From the NCBI RefSeq assembly GCF_009908195.1, contig NZ_JAAAHS010000024.1, positions 1 through 39,502 on the forward strand: a DNA stretch of 39,502 nt. The letters run 5' to 3'. The translations under genes were made by a program, and so were the position numbers. Every line of letters begins with the position of its first letter. Within the stretch, counting starts at the first letter, position 1. This DNA comes from Streptomyces boluensis (lineage in GTDB: Bacteria; Actinomycetota; Actinomycetes; Streptomycetales; Streptomycetaceae). This document shows, in pieces, positions 31,196 to 39,502 of the stretch. A model generated the notes under the pieces. It saw only the letters and a list, made by a program, of their open reading frames with translations. It was not told the origin of the DNA and did no database searches.

Positions 31196-31933
31196 ATGCA
31201 CGTACTCGTACTCGGCGGGACCACGGAAGCCCGCCGCCTCGCCGAACTCCTCCACGGCTCGCCCGGCCTGACGGTGACCAGCTCACTCGCCGGACGCGTC
31301 GCGAACCCCCGGCTGCCGCCCGGCGAGGTGCGCGTCGGCGGCTTCGGCGGGAGCGAGGGGCTTGCCGCGTGGCTGCGGGACCACCGGGTCGACACGGTCA
31401 TCGACGCCACCCACCCCTTCGCCGGGACGATCAGCTTCAACGCGGCGCGGGCCGCCGCCACCGCCCATGTTCCCCTGCTCGCGCTCCGGCGGCCCGGCTG
31501 GGTCCCGGTCGACGGCGATGTGTGGCACGACGCCCGCTCTCTGGACGAGGCGGCCGCGCTGCTGCCCACGCTCGGCGAGCGGGTCTTCCTGACCACGGGT
31601 CGCATGGGTCTCGCGGCCTTCGCGGGCCTCGACGCGCAGTGGTTCCTCGTACGGTCAGTGGACGCGCCCTCGGGCCCGCGGCCCGCCCGCACCGAGGTGT
31701 TGCTCGACCGGGGGCCGTTCACGCTGGAGGGGGAGCGGGAGGTGCTGCGCCGCCACCGCATCGATGTGGTCGTGACGAAGGACAGCGGCGGCGCCGCGAC
31801 CGCCCCCAAACTCACGGCTGCCCGTGAGGCGGGGATTCCGGTGATCGTGGTCCGCCGGCCCCCGGTCCCGGAGGGCGTCCGGGAGGTCGCGGACCCCGAG
31901 GGTGCGGTGGCTTGGGTGAGGCTGCACATGTGA
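31196..31933 (+). CDS. cobK: Precorrin-6A reductase (CobK)
   Basis: Reduces precorrin-6A at C18-C19 with NADPH to precorrin-6B. The 245 residues show 'VLVLGGTTEARRLAELL', 'GGFGGSEGLAAWLRDHRVD', 'VIDATHPFA' (substrate/NADP region), 'VFLTTGRMGLAAFAG' and 'VVTKDSGG' typical of CobK. No strong ribosome site lies before the ATG, and the divergent cbiD starts 69 bp away. A strong bidirectional terminator follows. Confidence 0.95.
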   Translation: MHVLVLGGTTEARRLAELLHGSPGLTVTSSLAGRVANPRLPPGEVRVGGFGGSEGLAAWLRDHRVDTVIDATHPFAGTISFNAARAAATAHVPLLALRRPGWVPVDGDVWHDARSLDEAAALLPTLGERVFLTTGRMGLAAFAGLDAQWFLVRSVDAPSGPRPARTEVLLDRGPFTLEGEREVLRRHRIDVVVTKDSGGAATAPKLTAAREAGIPVIVVRRPPVPEGVREVADPEGAVAWVRLHM

Positions 31934-31990
31934 GGTGGCGGGGCGTTTCTTTCCCCGCCCCGCCCCTTCCCGAAGTCCTGCCGGACGGGC

Positions 31991-32041
31991 CTCCTCAATC
32001 GCCGGAGGGGCTAATAGATAGCCCCTCCGGCGATTGAGGAG
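31991..32041. terminator. 22-bp-arm bidirectional terminator
   Basis: The arms ctcctcaatcgccggagggg and its complement (31991-32012, 32020-32041) are perfectly paired over 22 bp around a 7-nt loop (aatagat). It lies between the convergent cobK and cobIJ and should stop transcription from both. This hairpin sequence is of a kind found repeatedly in Streptomyces. Confidence 0.9.
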
Positions 32042-32051
32042 CGGCGTCGAC

Positions 32052-33551
32052 CTACACCCCTTCGGGATACCTCCGAGGCGTCCACACGATCTGCTCGCCG
32101 TCGCCCCGGCGTACCACCTGGGTCTGCGACGACCCGACCAGCAACAACGTCCGCATATCCACCTCCGCCGGATCCAGATCGGCGAGCCGCACCACACGTA
32201 CCCGTTCACCGCTGCCGCCGACGTCCCGGGCGACCACCACCGGGGTGTCCGGCGCCCGGTGTTCGAGGAGCAGCTCGCGGGCCTTGCCGACCTGCCAGGT
32301 GCGGCTCCGCGAACCCGGGTTGTACAGGGCGAGGACCAGATCGGCGGCGGCCGCGGCGCGCAGCCGTTCCGCGATGACCTCCCACGGCTTGAGCCGGTCG
32401 GAGAGCGAGATGGTCGCGTAGTCGTGGCCGAGCGGCGCGCCCGCGCGGGCAGCCGCCGCGTTGGCGGCGGTCACGCCGGGCAGTACGCGCACCGGCACGT
32501 CCGCGTACGCGGGCTGCGAGGCGACCTCCAGTACGGCCGTGGCCATCGCGAAGACGCCCGGGTCGCCGCCCGAGACGACCGCGACGCGACGCCCGCGCCG
32601 GGCCAGGTCGAGGGCGAACTCGGCGCGCTCCGACTCCACCCGGTTGTCCGAGCCGTGCCGGACCTGCCGCGGGCGCCGCGGCACCCGGTCCAGGTATGTG
32701 GTGTAGCCGACCAGGTCGTCGGCCGCCGCCAGGGCGCCGCGCGTCTCCGGCGTCAGCCACAGCGGCCCCGCGGGCCCGGTGCCGACCACGACGACCTCGC
32801 CCACCTCACGTACCGGCGTCTCGGCGTCGACCTTGCTGGGCAGCACGGCGACCGAGAAGTACGGCACCGACTCCGGGTCCACATCGGCGAGGTGGGCTCG
32901 ACGCTCGCCCTCCATCGTCGCCCGCTCCACGTACCGGGCGTCGTCGAGCCGGCCCGAACTCTCCAGCGCGCGCCGCACCTTGGGGAACGTGCGGCCCAGC
33001 TTCATCACGACCGCGGCGTCCGTCGCGGCGAGCCGTGCCGTCAGCTCCTCCTCGGGCAGCGTGCCCGGCAGGATGGTCAGCACCTCCTCGGCCTCCGCGA
33101 GCGGGGTGCCGAGCCGGGCCGCGGCCGCGGACACCGACGTGACACCGGGGATCACCTCGGTGTCGAAGCGGTCGGAGAGCCGCTTGTGCATGTGCATGTA
33201 CGAGCCGTAGAAAAGCGGGTCGCCCTCGGCGAGCACCGCGACCGTGCGGCCCGCGTCGAGGTGCGCGGCGAGACGCTCCGCGGCCGCCGCGTAGAACTCG
33301 TCCATGGCGCCCTGGTAGCCGCCCGGGTGGTCGGTCGTCTCCGTCGTCACCGGGTAGACGAGCCGCTCCTCGATGTGGTCGTCGCGCAGGTGCTTCGCCG
33401 CGATCGAGCGCGCGATGGACCGGCCGTGCCGGGCGCTGTGGTACGCGACCACATCGGCCTCGGCGATGACCTCCACGGCCCGCAGGGTCATCAGGGACGG
33501 GTCGCCGGGGCCGAGCCCGACGCCGTACAGCTTGCCGCTGTTGCCGCTCAT
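32052..33551 (-). CDS. cobIJ: CobI-CobJ fusion, precorrin-2 C20- and precorrin-3B C17-methyltransferase
   Basis: Performs two consecutive methylations in corrin synthesis. In 499 residues, residues 1-235 are CobI ('[22 protein letters not shown]', '[20 protein letters not shown]') and about 245-499 are CobJ ('[19 protein letters not shown]', 'YTTYLDRVP', '[20 protein letters not shown]', '[16 protein letters not shown]'). The ATG overlaps the cobH TGA (ATGA, 33548-33551), so translation is coupled. The order on the minus strand is cobG, cobH, cobIJ. Confidence 0.96.
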   Translation of the reverse strand: MSGNSGKLYGVGLGPGDPSLMTLRAVEVIAEADVVAYHSARHGRSIARSIAAKHLRDDHIEERLVYPVTTETTDHPGGYQGAMDEFYAAAAERLAAHLDAGRTVAVLAEGDPLFYGSYMHMHKRLSDRFDTEVIPGVTSVSAAAARLGTPLAEAEEVLTILPGTLPEEELTARLAATDAAVVMKLGRTFPKVRRALESSGRLDDARYVERATMEGERRAHLADVDPESVPYFSVAVLPSKVDAETPVREVGEVVVVGTGPAGPLWLTPETRGALAAADDLVGYTTYLDRVPRRPRQVRHGSDNRVESERAEFALDLARRGRRVAVVSGGDPGVFAMATAVLEVASQPAYADVPVRVLPGVTAANAAAARAGAPLGHDYATISLSDRLKPWEVIAERLRAAAAADLVLALYNPGSRSRTWQVGKARELLLEHRAPDTPVVVARDVGGSGERVRVVRLADLDPAEVDMRTLLLVGSSQTQVVRRGDGEQIVWTPRRYPEGV

Positions 33552-34213
33552 TCTTCCTCGCTCGCGATCGCGTTGAGCGCGGCGGCGGCGATGGCGCTGC
33601 CGCCACGGCGCCCGCGCACCACCATGTGCTCGAGGCCCGAAGGATGGGCGGCCAGCGCCTCCTTGGACTCGGCGGCGCCGACGAAACCGACCGGGACACC
33701 GATGACGGCGGCGGGCCGGCCCGCGCCCGCCTCGATCATCTCCAGGAGCCGGAACAGCGCGGTCGGCGCGTTGCCGACGGCGACCACGGAACCTTCGAGA
33801 CGGTCCCGCCACAGCTCCATCGCGGCGGCGCTGCGGGTGGTGCCGAGCTCGGCGGCCAGGCCCGGCACGGACGGGTCGGAGAGCGTGCACAGCACGTCGT
33901 TGTCGGCGGGCAGCCGCTTGCGGGTCACGCCGCTCGCGACCATCTGCACATCGCAGAAGATCGGCGCACCGGCCCGCAGGGCCTCACGGGCACGGGCCAC
34001 CACAGTGGGCGTGTGCACCAGGTCCTTCACGAGGTCGACCATGCCGCAGGCGTGGATCATCCGGACCGCGACCTGGCTGACGTCGGCGGGCAGCCCCGCG
34101 AGGTCGGCCTCCGCGCGGATGGTGGCGAAGGACTCGCGGTAGATGGCCGCGCCGTCCTTCTCGTATACGTAGCTGGGGGTCACGGTGTTCTTCTCGCTGC
34201 TCTCGGTCGTCAT
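33548..34213 (-). CDS. cobH: Precorrin-8X methylmutase (CobH)
   Basis: Moves the methyl group from C11 to C12 to form hydrogenobyrinate. A 221-residue protein: '[16 protein letters not shown]' carries the catalytic histidine, then '[21 protein letters not shown]', '[16 protein letters not shown]', '[17 protein letters not shown]' (the usual 'VGFV.A.ESK' motif). Start and stop overlap both neighbours by ATGA, forming a compact three-gene operon with cobG and cobIJ. Confidence 0.96.
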   Translation of the reverse strand: MTTESSEKNTVTPSYVYEKDGAAIYRESFATIRAEADLAGLPADVSQVAVRMIHACGMVDLVKDLVHTPTVVARAREALRAGAPIFCDVQMVASGVTRKRLPADNDVLCTLSDPSVPGLAAELGTTRSAAAMELWRDRLEGSVVAVGNAPTALFRLLEMIEAGAGRPAAVIGVPVGFVGAAESKEALAAHPSGLEHMVVRGRRGGSAIAAAALNAIASEEE

Positions 34214-35580
34214 GCGGTTCGATCGGTGAGCGCCACCAGGGCGGTGGCGAGTTGTGAGGGGTCGTGCGGGTCGTGCAGGGGGACGGTCAGGCCGGGGTGC
34301 CCTGAGGCGGAGAGCCGGTAGCCGTCGTCCGGGGTGGCGACGAGGTCGATCCGCTCGCCGCGGGGATGCCCGCAGCGGCGCTCGCAGCCGGACCAGTACA
34401 GCGGGAGGTGATCGCGGCCGACGGAGTCCAGGGCGCGGGCCGCGTCAGCCCGCACATCGGCGTGCGACTTGGCGCAGCCGGGCCGGCCGACGCAGGCGCC
34501 GACGCGCAGCCAGGGGGAGTCGGGGTCGGTGACGAGTCCGGTGGCGGCGAGCCGGGCGAGCGCGTACGCGCGGTGCGCGGCGTCGGCTTCCGGCGCGGGC
34601 AGGACCACACCGCGCCAAGGGGTCAGCCGCAGCTCGCCGTTGCCGTCCTCGGCGGCCCGCGTCACCGCCTGCCACTGCGGGGCGGTGAGCCGGCCGAGCG
34701 GCACATGGACGGACAGGGCCTCGCCGATGACACCGGGCTGCGGCCCTTCGATCCGGCCGGGTTCGCGTTCCCGTACGGAACCGGGTTCGCGTTCCCGTAT
34801 GTCCTGTTCGCGTACCCGTACGTCATGTTCGCGGTCCCGTACGTCATGGGGGATGCGCTCGGCGGTCAGGTGCTCTCGGGTCAGCTCGGTCAACTCTTCG
34901 ACCGATATGTGTAGTTCATCGACCCGCCAGGCGCGTTCCGTGCTCGCCCGTGCCGTAGTGAGGAATGTCTCGGCGGCGAGCAGCGCCGCGCGGGGCGCGT
35001 CCTCGTCCGCTATGTGCAGCGCCGGACCCGAGCGGCCGAGGGCGAGCAGCGCGCCGCCGTCCGCCACCGCCCGTACCGTCACATCGGCGTCCAGGCCCGC
35101 GACATCGCCCCGGCCGTCGTCGAGGGCGAACAGGAAACGCCCCGACAGGTCCACGGCGGCGGTGCTCGCGCAGAGCGCCGCGTCCAGGCCCGTCAGCCAC
35201 GGCCGTACGTCCCCGAAGCCCCGGCCGTCGAGGCCGGAGAGGGGCGAGGCGACCACGTTGCGCACCCGTTCATGGGCGGCCGAAGGCAGCAGGCCGGCGC
35301 CGTCGAGAAGCGTCGCGAGTACGGATCCGCACTCGGCGTCCAGACCCCTCAACTGCACATTGCCGCGCGAGGTCAGATGTACCTCGCCGTCGCCCAACTC
35401 CCGTGCGGCGTCCGCGAGTCGGCCCGCCTGTGCGGCGGTAAGGACGCCACCCGGAATCCGTACCCTGGCCAGCGCCCCGTCGTCCGCCGCGTGCAGCCTG
35501 AGCGACCCCGGGCAGGCGTCACCACGGTCCCGTGAGACCGCTGTGGCCTGGGACGATGGAGGGGGGGTCGGCGAGGACAT
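34210..35580 (-). CDS. cobG: Precorrin-3B synthase (CobG)
   Basis: Uses oxygen and an iron-sulfur/mono-iron centre to hydroxylate and lactonise precorrin-3A, preparing ring contraction. 456 residues resembling sulfite reductase: '[15 protein letters not shown]' and the 4Fe-4S cysteines in '[11 protein letters not shown]' and '[10 protein letters not shown]'. Residues about 240-280 carry a charged repeat (VREREPG-like, reading '[18 protein letters not shown]'), unusual for the family. The ATG at 35580 is preferred over 35592, but neither has a clear ribosome site. First gene of the cobG-cobH-cobIJ operon, divergent from cobN. Confidence 0.93.
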   Translation of the reverse strand: MSSPTPPPSSQATAVSRDRGDACPGSLRLHAADDGALARVRIPGGVLTAAQAGRLADAARELGDGEVHLTSRGNVQLRGLDAECGSVLATLLDGAGLLPSAAHERVRNVVASPLSGLDGRGFGDVRPWLTGLDAALCASTAAVDLSGRFLFALDDGRGDVAGLDADVTVRAVADGGALLALGRSGPALHIADEDAPRAALLAAETFLTTARASTERAWRVDELHISVEELTELTREHLTAERIPHDVRDREHDVRVREQDIREREPGSVREREPGRIEGPQPGVIGEALSVHVPLGRLTAPQWQAVTRAAEDGNGELRLTPWRGVVLPAPEADAAHRAYALARLAATGLVTDPDSPWLRVGACVGRPGCAKSHADVRADAARALDSVGRDHLPLYWSGCERRCGHPRGERIDLVATPDDGYRLSASGHPGLTVPLHDPHDPSQLATALVALTDRTA

Positions 35581-35669
35581 GGCGGCGAGCATACCTACCG
35601 GCATCGGACCGGAACGCCGTGCCCTCACACCCCGCCCCTTAGGATGCTTTCTCGGCGGATCATCCGGTC

Positions 35670-35800
35670 CGCCGTCGCCACCATGGCGACAGGGGAGGAA
35701 GCCCGGTGCGAATCCGGCGCGGTCCCGCCACTGTGAGCCCGTCTTGAGACGGCGGGCGAGTCAGGAACTCCCTTCCCCGCACACCCTCGGCCCGTCCGAG
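35670..35800 (+). promoter_or_regulatory. Cobalamin riboswitch upstream of cobN
   Basis: The conserved core GGAAGCCCGGTGCGAATCC (35697-35715) and CGCCACTGTGAGCC (35727-35740) is followed by a B12-box-like gcgagtcaggaact (35755-35768). It lies about 60 nt upstream of the cobN ATG. A small hairpin, CGGGG/CCCCG (35826-35841), precedes the ribosome site AGGAAGGG and may be the expression platform. It should repress cobN when B12 is plentiful. Confidence 0.95.
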
Positions 35801-35858
35801 CAGGGGAAAACCATTCCGAACTGCCCGGGGCGCGGACCCCGAGGAAGGGCTGACGCGC

Positions 35859-39458
<3,600 letters not shown>

Positions 39459-39502
39459 CCGCTGCTGCGGGCGGACAGCCACGGGGGCCAGCCCCCGGAC
39501 CC

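Noticed and set aside
32034..34142. A 702-codon plus-strand frame over cobIJ and cobH
   Set aside because: Antisense to three well-identified cob genes, with no family resemblance.
39482..39498. Hairpin gggggc/gccccc after cobN as terminator
   Set aside because: It lies at the window edge, with the possible downstream genes unseen, so the function cannot be judged.

Overview
The window is high-GC DNA with short intergenic gaps, many GTG starts and frequent 4-nt start/stop overlaps. Together with the gene content (twin riboswitch-controlled metE and cob genes, PadR/HAAS pairs, DUF2269/DUF3817 membrane proteins, CTAG-targeting IS5-like elements), this points to a Streptomyces or close relative chromosome. 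There are no rRNA, tRNA or CRISPR features, and most of the window reads as ordinary chromosome interrupted by one mobile-element-rich patch.

Layout. 1-5.8 kb: an HPP-family membrane protein, metE (B12-independent methionine synthase) behind a cobalamin riboswitch, an APH-like kinase, a cyclophilin and a small molybdopterin-oxidoreductase-like domain protein. 6-9.7 kb: a PRC-barrel/universal-stress pair, a TetR regulator divergent from a membrane protein, and a DUF998 membrane protein. 9.8-10.6 kb: a two-gene operon (small HTH protein plus stand-alone ClpC-type N-domain) under a near-start 22-bp perfect palindrome. 10.7-14.8 kb: PadR/HAAS membrane pair, DUF2269 and DUF3817 membrane proteins, a flavin oxidoreductase overlapping a Tat-exported DJ-1/PfpI protein. 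14.9-20.1 kb: two divergent gamma-glutamyltransferase paralogues whose upstream regions are mirror images, bracketed by IS5-like ends in inverted orientation (a 57-bp remnant on the left, a decayed 761-bp copy on the right). 20.1-25.1 kb: an alpha/beta hydrolase lacking its nucleophile, then a molybdate module: modB-modC fusion, modA, an HTH-Mop regulator, and a divergent tandem-Mop molybdate-binding protein that ends exactly at a 200-bp MITE-like element. 25.4-27.3 kb: MFS exporter with divergent ArsR regulator. 27.5-39.5 kb: corrin-ring genes cobL, cobM, cbiD, cobK, cobIJ, cobH, cobG, cobN, with a VOC protein inserted; cobN has its own cobalamin riboswitch.

How the genes work together. Corrin biosynthesis and B12-independent methionine synthesis are tied by two cobalamin riboswitches 32 kb apart: when B12 is sufficient, both cobN (cobalt insertion) and metE (the enzyme that B12-dependent MetH makes unnecessary) should be shut down. 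The molybdate genes form a transport-sensing-storage set. The most unusual signals are the use of CTAG stop codons as insertion sites for two unrelated mobile elements, the mirrored ggt pair in which one copy has lost acyl-binding residues, and the palindrome-controlled HTH/Clp-N operon.
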